Source: Apricaphanius iberus (taxonomy: Eukaryota; Chordata; Actinopteri; Cyprinodontiformes; Aphaniidae). From it: DNA of 64,000 nt. The DNA lies in contig JAPXFQ010001710.1 in the NCBI GenBank assembly GCA_028564705.1, positions 124,001 to 188,000 of the forward strand. The letters are read 5' to 3'. The notes below the pieces were generated by a model, which was not told the origin of the DNA, made no database searches, and saw nothing but the letters and a program-made list of their open reading frames with translations. This document shows, one piece after another, positions 43,947 to 54,957 of this stretch. Position numbers and translations under genes: made by a program. Numbering within the stretch: the first letter of the stretch is position 1; each line of letters starts with the position of its first letter.

Positions 43947-46049
43947 AACAGTGATTTAACTCGTGACCCCTCACAACTTGACATTTTAGTTCATAGCGTT
44001 AATTCCTCCCTGCGTCGGGCAATAGACAAAGTTGCCCCCTTGAAAAGGAAGGTGGCTAGCCATAGAAGATTAACTCCCTGGTTTAATTTAGAGCTACGTA
44101 CCCTAAAGCAGAATGTTAGAAAACTAGAGAGAAAATGGCGCTCCACGCATTTACATGATTCCTTTTTAATATGGAAAAATAGTTTATTGCTATATAAAAA
44201 GAGCCTTCACACAGCTAGAACAGCATATTATTCATCTTTAATCGAGGAGAATAAAAATAATCCTAGGTTTCTTTTTAATACAGTTGCCAAACTCACACAG
44301 GATCATAGCTCTATCGAGCCAACCATTCCCCAAGCTCTAAGCAGTGACGACTTCATGCAATTCTTTATAAATAAAATAGACTCCATAAAGAATAAGATAA
44401 TTGGGAACCTTCCCAATATGCTTGCTTCCTCCTTAGTTAATGAGGCAGCCTCAAAAATGGTGGAACCTAATATATGCTTAAACTGCTTTAATGCAGCCGA
44501 ACTTTGTGATGTACTAAAATTATTAGCTTCATCTAAACCTTCAACTTGCGTTTTAGACCCAATCCCAACTAAACTCTTAAAAGAAGTTTTCCCTCTGATC
44601 GCTGCTCCAATTTTAAATATAATGAATCTATCCTTAGTCAATGGATATGTACCACAGGAGTTTAAGATTGCTGTAATTAAACCTCTACTTAAGAAACCCT
44701 CTCTTGATCAAAACGACTTAATTAACTATAGACCGATATCTAATCTTCCCTTCTTATCTAAAATTCTTGAGAAAATAGTTGCACACCAGATATGTGAGCA
44801 TTTAAACAATAATGAGCTGTTTGAGAAGTTTCAGTCAGGCTTTAGAGCTCATCATAGCACTGAAACAGCTCTGGTGAAGGTTACTAATGATATTCTCATA
44901 GCCTCAGACAATGGACTGGTGACCATTCTGGTCCTGTTAGATCTCAGTGCTGCCTTTGACACTGTTGACCACAATATTCTCATAGAAAGGCTTCAAAGTG
45001 TCGGTATAATAGGAACAGCACTAGGTTGGTTTAAATCTTATTTGTCTAACAGATTTCAGTTTGTTCAGGTAAACAATAGATCTTCCTCAACCTCAATAGT
45101 TACTTGCGGAGTACCACAGGGTTCAGTGCTTGGGCCGATTCTCTTTACTATATATATGCTTCCTATTGGTAAAATAATTAGGCAGCATGGGATAAAATTC
45201 CATAGTTACGCAGATGATACACAGCTATATCTATCCATAAATCCTGATGAATCCAATCAGTTAGGTAGACTACAGGCATGTCTGGAAGACATAAAAACTT
45301 GGATGACTCTAAACTTCTTGCTTCTAAATTCTGATAAAACAGAAGTTGTCGTCTTTGGACCAGAAGCTCTGAAAAAGAAACTACTTAGTCAGCCCCTTCA
45401 CCTGGACGGCATTAAATTAGCCTCCAGTAATAAAGCAAAAAACCTCGGTGTCATTTTTGACCAAGATATGTCATTTAGAACTTACATTAAAGAAGTCTGT
45501 AGGATTTCCTTTTTTCACCTTAGGAATATTGCAAAAATTAGAACCATCCTGTCCAGGAATGATGCTGAAAAACTAGTCCATGCCTTTGTTACTTCAAGGC
45601 TGGATTACTGTAACTGTCTATTATCAGGTAGTCCACAGAATACAATTAAAAGTCTTCAGTTAGTTCAAAATGCTGCTGCTAGGATTCTGATGAATATTAA
45701 AAGAAGAGATCACATTTCCCCTGTTTTAGCTTCTCTTCACTGGCTCCCAGTAAAATCTAGAATAGAATTCAAGATCCTCCTTCTGACATATAAAGCCCTT
45801 AATAATCTAGCTCCATCATACATAAGAGACCTGATTGTTCCATATGTTCCTAACAGAGACCTTCGCTCTCAGACTGCAGGTTTACTGGTAGTTCCTAGGA
45901 TTTCTAAAAGTAGAATGGGTGGCAGATCTTTCAGCTATCAGGCTCCCCTCCTATGGAACCGGCTCCCAGGGTTGGTTCGTGAAGCAGACAATTTGTCTAT
46001 CTTTAAAACTAGGCTAAAAACTTTCCTCTTTGACAAAGCTTACAGTTAG
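43947..46049 (+). CDS. L2-type LINE ORF2, 5'-truncated but open
   Basis: The last ~700 codons of a LINE ORF2, with no stop from 43947 to 46049. Homology starts at NSDLTRDPSQLDILV; the endonuclease is missing, as in a typical 5'-truncated insertion, so no genuine start exists (numbering below is from codon 44040). Reverse transcriptase spans about residues 200-480: NYRPISNLPFLSKILEKI (229-246), GFRAHHSTETALVKV (267-281), motif A LLDLSAAFDTVDH with D301, GVPQGSVLGP (357-366), catalytic YADD at 390-393, and the thumb (SDKTEVVVFG, 431-440). The C-terminal domain ends with LLWNRLPGLVREAD. It belongs to a different subfamily from the neighbours at 39-42 and 48-50 kb. Its freedom from stops suggests a fairly recent insertion. 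Confidence 0.9.
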   Translation, partial: NSDLTRDPSQLDILVHSVNSSLRRAIDKVAPLKRKVASHRRLTPWFNLELRTLKQNVRKLERKWRSTHLHDSFLIWKNSLLLYKKSLHTARTAYYSSLIEENKNNPRFLFNTVAKLTQDHSSIEPTIPQALSSDDFMQFFINKIDSIKNKIIGNLPNMLASSLVNEAASKMVEPNICLNCFNAAELCDVLKLLASSKPSTCVLDPIPTKLLKEVFPLIAAPILNIMNLSLVNGYVPQEFKIAVIKPLLKKPSLDQNDLINYRPISNLPFLSKILEKIVAHQICEHLNNNELFEKFQSGFRAHHSTETALVKVTNDILIASDNGLVTILVLLDLSAAFDTVDHNILIERLQSVGIIGTALGWFKSYLSNRFQFVQVNNRSSSTSIVTCGVPQGSVLGPILFTIYMLPIGKIIRQHGIKFHSYADDTQLYLSINPDESNQLGRLQACLEDIKTWMTLNFLLLNSDKTEVVVFGPEALKKKLLSQPLHLDGIKLASSNKAKNLGVIFDQDMSFRTYIKEVCRISFFHLRNIAKIRTILSRNDAEKLVHAFVTSRLDYCNCLLSGSPQNTIKSLQLVQNAAARILMNIKRRDHISPVLASLHWLPVKSRIEFKILLLTYKALNNLAPSYIRDLIVPYVPNRDLRSQTAGLLVVPRISKSRMGGRSFSYQAPLLWNRLPGLVREADNLSIFKTRLKTFLFDKAYS

Positions 46050-47170
46050 AGATATGTTTATAGGTAGTTAGAGTCAGGTCAGACAGGTAGATAGGAAGAG
46101 ACAGGTTAATGTTAGTAGTCAGGCAGAGTGTCAAAAGTTAGGAAGAGATAGGAAGAGGTAGAGTAGCTAGGTAGAGATAGATTAATGTAAGCCAGGTAAA
46201 GATCCGGAGCCGGTCGCGGCTTACCGCCGCGGAAGAAATGCGCCCCACAGGGGCCAGCCAGCGCCGGAGAGAGGTCCCTCAAGGGGATCCTCCCGCACAG
46301 TGCGGCCGCCCATTACCTGCCGGGTTGAATCCCCCGGGCAGACTGTGCGGACCCCACCCGTTTATCTCTTAAACGTTTCTCGCCCTCTTCAACTCTGTCC
46401 TCTCAGTTCTGTCTATTTTTCCTTAAGATAGTTGTCGACTATCGGTCTCGTGCCGGTATTTAGCCTTAGATGGAGTTTACCACCCACTTTGGGCTGCATT
46501 CTCAAACAACCCGACTCCGAGAAGACCCCGGCATGACGGGGGCCGTTACCGGCCCTACACCGTCCACGGGTCAGGAGGACTCAGACAGAGTGTTGGTAGC
46601 CAGGTCTCCTAGTAGCTAGGAGACAGGTTAATGTTAGTAGCTATGCTGCTTTAGGCTAGGCTGTTGGAGGACATTATTAGGGTCTGTTCCTACTTTCTCT
46701 CCTACTTCTCCCCAACTGCATGATGTGCTGTCAATTCAAGCACTAACCTGTTTTCTATTATAGTAGGTGCTCCGGATTAGCCCTGCTTGACGACCCTGAC
46801 TAAGATGGCATTGCAGTGACGGAAAATTCTCCACGTCCTGCAACAAACTTGTGCATCAGTTCTATTGCTCTTTCTGTGTCTCTGTTATGTATTCTCCAAG
46901 CCACAGACGGTCGCGGCAGATAACCGCTTGTGCTGAGCCTGGTTCTGCCGGAGGTTTCTTCCTGTTAAAAGGGAGTTTTTCCTTCCCACTGTCGCTGCAT
47001 GCTTGCTCAGTATGAGGGATTGCTGAGAATTCCACGACGCAATCTTCTGTGGTTCTGTAATTTCTACACTAAACATTGTATTGTAATAACTCTTTTTGTA
47101 AAGTGCCTTGAGATGACATCTGTTGTGAAATGGCGCTATATAAATAAACTGAATTGAATTTAAATTGAAT
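46050..47170 (+). mobile_element. 3' untranslated region of the L2-type LINE
   Basis: 46050-46200 and 46586-46700 are purine-rich, loosely repeated 'aggtagagatag/acaggttaatgttagtag' sequence. 46201-46585 is 28S rDNA in antisense. From 46860 comes the conserved tail: 'gtcgcggcagataaccgctt', 'ggttctgccggaggtttctt', 'gtcgctgcatgcttgctc', 'aagtgccttgagatgacatc' and an 'aaactgaattgaatt' terminus. Worn copies of this tail lie at 11938-12075, 13190-13725 and 14370-14745, but without rDNA. Confidence 0.8.
46201..46585 (-). rRNA. 28S rRNA fragment (antisense, pseudogene)
   Basis: Read on the minus strand, the segment follows the 5' part of vertebrate 28S rRNA (end of D1, the conserved stem region and much of D2). 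Diagnostic runs are CCCGTGGACGGTGT, GAATGCAGCCCAAAG, GTGGTAAACTCCATCTAAGG, CTAAATACCGGCACGAGACC, GATAAACGGGTGGGGTCCGC and CGCGACCGGCTCCGG. It has scattered substitutions (a poor match in the stretch around 46395-46435), so it is not a working rDNA unit. It lies within the 3' region of a plus-strand LINE, with no 18S, 5.8S or spacer around it. 'agccaggt' occurs on both sides (46190-46197 and 46598-46605). Confidence 0.93.
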
Positions 47171-48404
47171 TGAATCTGCCGTGTGAAAGGGGGAAAAAAG
47201 TTGAATGAACAAAGAGATCAAACTTTGAAGGCCAGCCTCAAACACAAGAGAAGTTGTTTGTGCAAGGGAAAGGGGTCAGAACACGTGTTGAGAATGTAGT
47301 CTCTTCTTTGTAGTTTTGGGACAAAAACCACCGCTCATATGGATGAAAGCGTGAAGAGGAAGGACAATGGTTTTCAGCACTTTTTTTCTTGGTGCGGGCG
47401 CTTTGCCCCCCTTTCCCCCTATCTGTCTCCAATCAGGCTGCGGGCAGCGGCAGTGGTTTTGAGGGATTGGCATTCCAGCCAATCAGTGCCACAGATCCTC
47501 CAGCGCTCAGCTGGTTTCCGACGGGAGACAAGCGGATAGTTCTCCAATTGGTTAGCCTGGAGCGACCGAGAGGGAGGGGTCGTATTGCCGAGTTATGGAA
47601 TGCTGGGTCATGTTGTAGAGCTCCTTCAATATCATATTCATGGTTCAGACCCAACAGTAATAACATATAATTGAAAGTTGAAAGTCAAAGGTTTCTCTAC
47701 TGTGCTCCAAGAATGTTAAAGATAAACGTACCCAAGGTCAGTGCCTATACCCAGCCGTCAGATAAGGTGCCAGATGGTGCCTCCAGCTTCAAACAGCCTC
47801 TGAGAGTCTAAAAGCAAAGTTCGCCGAAGGTCAGCGCCTCAGCTCAGCGCCTCAGCTCAGCGCCTCAGCTCAGCATGTTGATAACAATAGACCATTAGAT
47901 GGGATATCCAGCCTCTCACAATCCTCTGACAATGACAACGATGACTCAGCAAAACACAGCTCACCGATAGAATTTTGCAAAGAAATTACAGGAACAAATT
48001 ATTATTGGAACTCAGCTAACTCCAAGATTCTCACTCAGGTCAATTGAACATGATGACTCTCCCCTCCCACCACTGGTAGTGACTGATGTTTGATGTTTCA
48101 GGTTGCCAGACATAACTCCAAGAAAACTCTTAAACCAGCACATCTGGTTACTGAGAAAATAGCATTCCTGTGATAATAAGCGGAAGAATTTACTAAAGAA
48201 AATCCCCCCGCATCATGCCAAATCTCATAAATATCACCTGTCAGAATAATTTAAAAACTACCAACAAATCTCTTAAATTGGCATTACTCAATTTCTGATC
48301 CCTATCAAATAAATATTTCCTAATCAATGACTTTATCACTAATCATAATTTATAAACATCATAAATAGTAACAACTCACTCTTATTGTCTTTAGACCAAC
48401 TATT
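47171..48404. other. unassigned, GC-richer at 47380-47620
   Basis: Overlapping frames on both strands at 47238-47670 are short and without domain. 47832-47870 is a tandem repeat. 48352-48385 is the second copy of the 34-bp sequence at 42858. Confidence 0.4.
47832..47870. repeat. 13-bp tandem repeat x 3
   Basis: Three identical units of CAGCGCCTCAGCT. Confidence 0.95.
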
Positions 48405-50020
48405 GGTGGTAATTTTTTTATCTGAAACTTGGTTAGATGCAAATAATGAAGGATCCTCAATGTCGGAAGCCACTCCCCCTAACTTTAGCTTTCCAACTGA
48501 AAACAGGAAACAAAGAAGAGGGGGCGGACTGGGCACAATTTGAAAAAAACAAAACACTGAACTTTAAAAAGACATCTCTGGGCACATTTCACTCCTTCGA
48601 ATACCTTGCTACAGAGATAAAAGAGCCGAACAAGGTCTTAATCATAAATATGTACAAAACCCCCAAAGCTAGCTCAAACTTCATTAATGACCTCAATTAC
48701 CTTCTTTCTGTAATATGTATTTAACCAATGACCAACTAATTATTGTGGGCATCTGAACATTCATACTGACGACCCCCAGGATAGACGGACTAAAACACTA
48801 AGTGATACTCTCAATAACTTTGGTCTAACCCAACATGTAAATCAGCCAACACACAAACAAGGTCACACTTTAGACTTAATCATTAGCAAAGGACTGACAA
48901 TCTCTAACATCTCCATAGTGGATGTTGCATTATCTGACCACTTCTGCATCTTTTTTGAAAGTATGATCCCGACTAAACTATCTAATCAAAATGAGATCAT
49001 AGTAAAAAAAAAACACTCCCTTGTTGACAGCTCTGCTGAAATCTTAAAACAAATTTACTGCTCTACCTCACCCACCCAACACCCCCACCCCCAACAAACA
49101 CTCTGTTAACAACCTGGTAGATAACTTTTTCTCTAAAGTCTCAGACAACATCAATATCATTGCTCCAATTAAAGAAAAAGTAATCTCAGGTAGAAACAAG
49201 TCTCCATTGACCAACAATCCTATAGTACATAGTGAAAAAAGGGAGTGCCGCCGGGCGAAAGAAAATGGAGGAAAACTCAACTCCAGGTTTGCTATGAGAT
49301 TTACAAAAACAAGCTGAACAAATAGAACTTAACTTTAAAAACTGCAAGAGAAACACTCTCCTCTGAAATCATTAACAGAGACATTAATAATGCTCGGACT
49401 CTATTCGCAGCAGTTAAAGTGATAGCAGCCCCTGAGTTACACTCCACTAGGGCCTTTAGTGAATTTGCCAACTTCTTCACTGAAAAGATTCTAGAAATTA
49501 AAAGATCAATCTGTAAAGCAGCACCCAACCCACCACCCTTTTCATTCCCATGTGAAAATAATGCAGATAAAACGTCAGATTTCAAAAAAAAAAAATCAAT
49601 CACATCTTGATGAAATTATTAAAGACCTGAACTCCTCCTCCTGCTGCCTCGATATCTTACCCATACCTTTTTTAAAGAAAGTTCTACCTGTCATTAAGTC
49701 GGATCTGATGCAAATAGTTAACGCATCCCTCCAGTCAGGTGTCTTCCCCCAGGCCCTCAAAACACCAGTTATCAAACCACTATTCAAGAAAAACAACCTA
49801 GAAAATAAATTGATTCAGAATTATAGCCCAATCTCTAATTTCCCATTCATCAGTAAGATTACTGAAAAAACTGTATCTCAACAGTTGAATACATTCCTGA
49901 CAATGAACGACTCCTTAGATAATTTCCAATCTGGTTTCCGTGCCCATCACAGCACTGAGACTGCCGCCGTCAAAGATTTCAATGACATCTACATAAATAC
50001 AGACAGCGGCAGAACCACAG
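48405..50020 (+). pseudogene. decayed L2-type LINE (endonuclease to mid reverse transcriptase)
   Basis: Starts at the endonuclease (SETWLDANNEGSS), continues in several frames with HTLDLIISKGLTISNISI and DVALSDHFC (the conserved SDH of APE-type endonucleases, about 48919-48945), a linker (TARETLSSEIINRDINNART), ACSTRAFSEFANFF-type sequence, CCLDILPIPFLKKVLPVIKS, QNYSPISNFPFISKITEK and GFRAHHSTETAAVKDF. It stops abruptly before motif A near 50020. Same subfamily as 39246-41810. Loss of the 3' end is unusual for a LINE and points to a later deletion or rearrangement. Confidence 0.85.
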
Positions 50021-52817
50021 TTCTCCATCTAACTCAATCTAAGGCTAAATGCCAGCATGGTTTTAGTTTCAGTAAACCCTGTTTACTGAACTCTGTTTAG
50101 TAAACAGAGACAGTGTAGACAGAGCTGTGTTGCAGTTAGCCAGTCAGAGGACAGAAACTTGAAAATTATTAATCTTAACGAGCAAGCCCCCAAATCGTGC
50201 TGTTTTTCCCTGCCCACTGATGCGCTGAACTGGAATACACTAAGAAACAGGAGAGTAGAAATATTTTTTTTTCTCTGAACTTCACCATGAGTTATTACCA
50301 CAATGTTTGTGATTGGATGTTAATTGTGCACTTACTGGACAATGATTTCTTGCTGATTGCACAACAGACCATCGAAGAAGACACTGCTCCAGTTCTTTTA
50401 AGTAAGTAAAATTATATTCATTCTGTGCATTTAAGATAATGCTGCTTGGGTCAAAATGTGTTGAAATTATCAATGTTCTTCTTTACATATTGAATGTTAA
50501 AGCATCTTTTAATTTAAAGTTCACATAGTTTTAGTGAAGGTTATGGACCAACAAAGATTCATGCTTTTATTTGACAAAATTATTGAATTTGCCTAGAACA
50601 CAGAAGGATAGCAGAGTCACCCACCCGTGGTTTTCCGGCTACAAGCGCCTTTTAACCTCTCCTAAACTAGGAGAGAAACTAGTCTATCAGACTATTTGGT
50701 TTGAAAACAACCTTAATTCCTTAAATACCAGCAAAATGGATATATACTTGATGTAAGCAGTGAAAAAAATAACTTTAGAAATAGTAACTGATTGTCTAAC
50801 TCTGATTTCAGACAGTGAGGAAAATAAGGCATGTCATTTTATGCAGTGTAAACATTTGCTTGCACATAATTTCATATGCCTAAACAGGAATCACACACGA
50901 TCATCTAGTTAGTTTGGTTGTGTTTAAGAATATCAAAAAAGATTTGTAAAAAAAAAATTCACTGAATATTCTTATATTTTATCATAGTGCATGTCAGTAA
51001 GAGTTAATGATATTCCCTTTGAATGCCCCTCAGCTAGTTCTTGTGTAACTGCCACTGAACATCATTAGAGCCCTCATTAAAATATGAAAGGCCAACATCC
51101 ATGTTCAGGCACTCTATATTTCACTGTCTTCTCATCATATCCCCCCTCAATTGCTGTCTTATGCTCTTCTGCCTTCATTTTATGCTTCCTCTAATCTGCA
51201 ACTAGATTACTTGAGTGGCTTACGGATAGTGTTGGGCACTTCCAAAGAGAGGCCTTACTCAGGAGGTACTTCTAAGGACAAGATGATGTATTGCATGTTA
51301 CCAATACCATTAGATCAGTTCATAAGTGCAAGCTCATGGAGTTATGGAGCCTTTGGACAGCTTAGTTCACATAAGAATTCAGATACTGCAGTTGACAACA
51401 TACTTCAGAAGCTATAAACTTCTTGGACCATTTACAGAAGTACTGCTTCTGCAATATGAAGGTTGTCTTTTTTTTATTCTATTGTTAGAATAAACCAAAA
51501 AATGTGCAAACAAAGAAAAAACATTGAAAACAGAAAAATAATGCAATAATGAGTTGTTTCCTAATATCAAATCTGGACAAACTCATGGCTAAGAAAAAGG
51601 GGACAGTTTGGAATGCAAGTTCTTCAAATCAAACTTGGGGTAACCTAGCTAACATGTCACTCATAGGACACAATTCAATTAGTCACAGGCAAACTGGAGA
51701 CACAGAATTTATGACACTGCCTGAAAACCGCAGATGGCTTGTTGTGGTCATAAGTCCAATAAATGCGATGTCTGGCAGCATCTCAAACTGCACAGTGACA
51801 GACCACCAAATCACACTCATCATTTACTCTTTTCACAACAAAAGTAAAAGTCTAGGCTTTGTGGAATGTCTCTTGCAACGTTTTACTTTTAGAGTGAATT
51901 AGTCACACCACAGATTTTTAGTTGGATTTGGACTTTGTAGTTCTAGTTACATTTTTGTATGCCTAGTTTCACTGCCATGCTGGAAAGTAATCCTCCACCT
52001 CAGTCTCAAGTCCTTCGCCTTCTTTAACTGGTTTTCGGATAAGTTCTGCCCTGTATTCAGTTCCTACTAGTATCGCTACCCAACGGAAGCCTGCTCTGAC
52101 CCGTGTGTGGGAGCAGATACTGTAACAGCGGCGGTCTTGCTCCAGCTCTCTGCTCACCACTGAGACCTCCTGCTTCTCTGCTGCTACCACTGGCTACCAG
52201 CCTTCTTCTTCCCCTCACTACAGGCTGACAGTGGTTTCTCCGTTCTTTCACACACTGACTTTGCTGCTCCAACCAGCATGCGGAAGGCGATAACTGCCCT
52301 GATCGCCCTCTTCGCGACCTGATAAAAATCTGCCATCATTCACAGTTTTCTGATGTCCTAAATGCCGAAGCTGCAGGCCATATCAAGCCATTTTCTCCAC
52401 TGCTGCAAGCGAAGCCCCCATCAATGTAGATTCTCCAAGTCACCTTTCGGCTTCAGCTTTATCAAAACCACAACCTCTCTAAACGCTTTAAAGCAGTTTA
52501 TAAACACTCAGTTCTTTTGTTATGGAGCTACTTAAAGCAAAGAAAAATAAAACCTTCTCTGACACTTTGAATATTTCCAATTTGATGGAGAACATTTCTG
52601 ATCTTGGTGCTGTTAATGTTATTACATTCTGGACCTCGCTTCAAACAAAACACTCCATGCCAATCAGCAGCTACTGCTGCTAGGTAGGAGTGAAAGGGAT
52701 ATCACTTTAACGGACCAATCAGTCCAAAGGTGGGCATGTTGAGTCGCTTTGGCACGCTTCGGAAAAAGTGTTGGAACTAACCGCCTTGCTTAAAACCCAG
52801 TTCTATAGTTCTATGCG
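50021..52817. other. unassigned
   Basis: No element or gene recognised. 50091-50109 is a small palindrome (CTCTGTTTAGTAAACAGAG). Frames at 51549-51902 (117 codons) and 51969-52272 show no domain. Confidence 0.45.
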
Positions 52818-53241
52818 TGTTACTTTATCAGAGATCCAGGAGAGGAATCCAGTTTTTTAAGTTTATTAAAGCAGATCAAATATTCATGTTACAGACCGTC
52901 TGAGTAGGTCACTCAGACGGGTCAGCAAACAGTCTGACGAAGCCCTCCTCAAAAACATCAAATTATATACCTTTACATTTGCACATGATTGCTTCTTCTC
53001 CTTGTTACTAAGGCATTATGGGCCATTCCTTTTATGCATATTCAATATAGATTTTTACTAATTAGTGGAAAAACTCCAACATGTAAGTCTACTCGTCAAA
53101 CCAATGGAAACACTCCAACATCACTGCAGGCTTTTATCAAACTATTTCTATGCTTTTAAAAGTTCTTATCAGTGTTCTAAAAGAATATCTCCTGAGGGAA
53201 ATTCTTAAACCATGCTGCTGGAAAATCACACTACTATAACA
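52818..53241 (-). repeat. LTR-like segment, minus strand
   Basis: Ends TGTTA...TAACA. Read on the minus strand it has a TATA motif (GGTATATAATTTG, about 52968), a 10-bp perfect stem-loop (52896-52920) and then a poly(A) signal (CTTTAATAAAC, about 52870), the order expected in a retroviral-type LTR. No flanking duplication and no internal region, so it is at most a solo LTR. Confidence 0.45.
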
Positions 53242-53812
53242 AACAAGTCCCATCTCTTAATAAAAGAATTAAACTGTAATTAAACTCTATGAACCTTAAA
53301 AATAAAATACATGGGGCTTTTAATTTTATTCATATATAACTTGATTTTGGATTAAACAAAAAACAAAATATGAAAAACTCTTAAACCATTGGAGACTGAC
53401 TTCATCATGGGAGTATCCACTTTGACCAGTAAAGCTTTGGCCAGAGGGATAAACAACATTCCTTTTCTGTCACCACCCTGCTCAGACATTTAAGCAGAAC
53501 AATTATTAAAAAAAGATTAAGATTAGGTTTTCTACCCATGCACATATTATATATCAAACTCTTCAGCTACTTCTTTTTTTTCAGAATGTAAAAATATGAC
53601 AGATTTGAGGTTTAGTTTTTGAGAAAATGTTCCAGCTACTTTTGAAGACAAACTAAAAATGGCACCTTTTTCAATTGCCTAACTAAAATTCTATACTTAT
53701 TACATTTTCTAAATTTTTAAAACTCAAGTATACATGATACAATATATTTCATTGTGGTTACCTAAAACGGTTTAGTAGTTTTTGTTTTTTATGAGGGAGG
53801 GTCCCCACATAT
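53242..53812. other. unassigned
   Basis: AT-rich, nothing recognised. Confidence 0.5.
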
Positions 53813-53904
53813 CGGTATCGGTTTATATCGTTATCGGAAATTATGAGTTAGGCTATATCGGTATATCGGATGTCGGCAGAAAAGCCAATATCGAACATCC
53901 CTAG
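53813..53904. mobile_element. hAT MITE fragment (ATCGGTATCGG type)
   Basis: Repeated 'atcggtatcgg / tatatcgg' motifs and the terminal 'ccaatatcgaacatccctag' match the end of a well-known fish hAT MITE type. The left end is lost. Confidence 0.65.
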
Positions 53905-54536
53905 ATTTAAGGATTGTTTTTCACTGTGATTTGTTACCTTGTGTAAGATTTCAGTTGCCTTTCAGCCTGTCGTTTTAACCAGTGTTTTCAAAGGTTTTCT
54001 GACTGAGAGTCGTTTTGAATCTTGCAATCTGAGTTACTGAATCCGACATGAGTTTTTATTTTCTTTGTTTAATGTTTGCTGCACGCTTGAGCCAACACAG
54101 GTCATGCTTTTAGGAATGCATTTAATAATCAACAAAGATTGCTATTGCCAGTAGTCAAAATAGAGATTGGTTTAAAATAGCTTGTTTAACACAGAAAACT
54201 AATCTTATTAGCTGTGTTTGAAACCGCCTTCTTAGTGCATCAAAGTACTGAAATTAGATTGATTACTGCAATGATCAATCCTTGAATAGAATCAATTTTC
54301 CAAAGGTTATTGATCCCTAACCCAGTGAATATTTTTGTTAACATTACGTAATTCAAATAATGTATTTTTCATCACATTGTTCATTGGTTTAGACATAAAT
54401 AAATTATACGAATTAGTTTAGACTAATCACAATTGGTCAGATATTTTAGCTTTACTTCCAGTATTACAATATAAGCCTTGGTCTTTAAGCAGCCAGATTC
54501 CTACAGATATGTGACATCAGGTTTTATGGTTTCTAT
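53905..54536. other. unassigned
   Basis: AT-rich; no feature. Confidence 0.5.
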
Positions 54537-54620
54537 CAGTGTTGCCAAATGTCTCTGACAGAAAGTAGCTCAAGTTGCCCCAGAAAGTCGCTAGATGTCA
54601 CCAGATGATGTCACATGCTA
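54537..54620. mobile_element. DNA-transposon end fragment (GTGTTGCCAAAT type)
   Basis: 'cagtgttgccaaatgtctc', 'aaagtagctcaagttgccc' and 'agtcgctagatgtcaccag' resemble the left end of a fish hAT-like repeat. 'tgatgtcac/cgtcatcacgtcatg' repeats follow to about 54680. No partner end found. Confidence 0.45.
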
Positions 54621-54957
54621 ATTGACATATACATTACGTCATCACGTCATGTTAGCGTGATGACTTCATCACTAATGTGGTGGTCTTAATTTTCTTAATG
54701 GAGGAAATAATTATATCTAGATTATGGTTAAATAAAACAGGTTTAAATAAAACAATATTTAAACTGGGAAAATGTGTTACTAGAAACTGTGGAACATGTT
54801 ATATTATTTTAAGAGAAGGGAAGTGCTACCATATGTACAGGATATCAAATTATAACTGGTAGCCAATACTTTTTAAGGAACATTTTCCAGTTCTGAAGAA
54901 GAAAAAAATTATCTATATTAGTACTTTTGTTTAAAAAAAAGTAGGGCATATTTCATT
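54621..54957. other. unassigned
   Basis: AT-rich with a 61-codon frame lacking domains. Confidence 0.45.

Noticed and set aside
44303..44641. 112-codon minus-strand frame
   Set aside because: Antisense shadow of the LINE ORF2.
46201..46585. Functional rDNA unit
   Set aside because: Only part of 28S, with mutations, in antisense within a LINE and without 18S, 5.8S or spacers.
47238..47670. GC-richer segment as a CpG-island promoter
   Set aside because: No adjacent gene, modest GC content, and overlapping frames without domains.
50091..50109. 19-base palindrome CTCTGTTTAGTAAACAGAG as a regulatory site
   Set aside because: Short, single, and without context; such palindromes are expected by chance over 64 kb.
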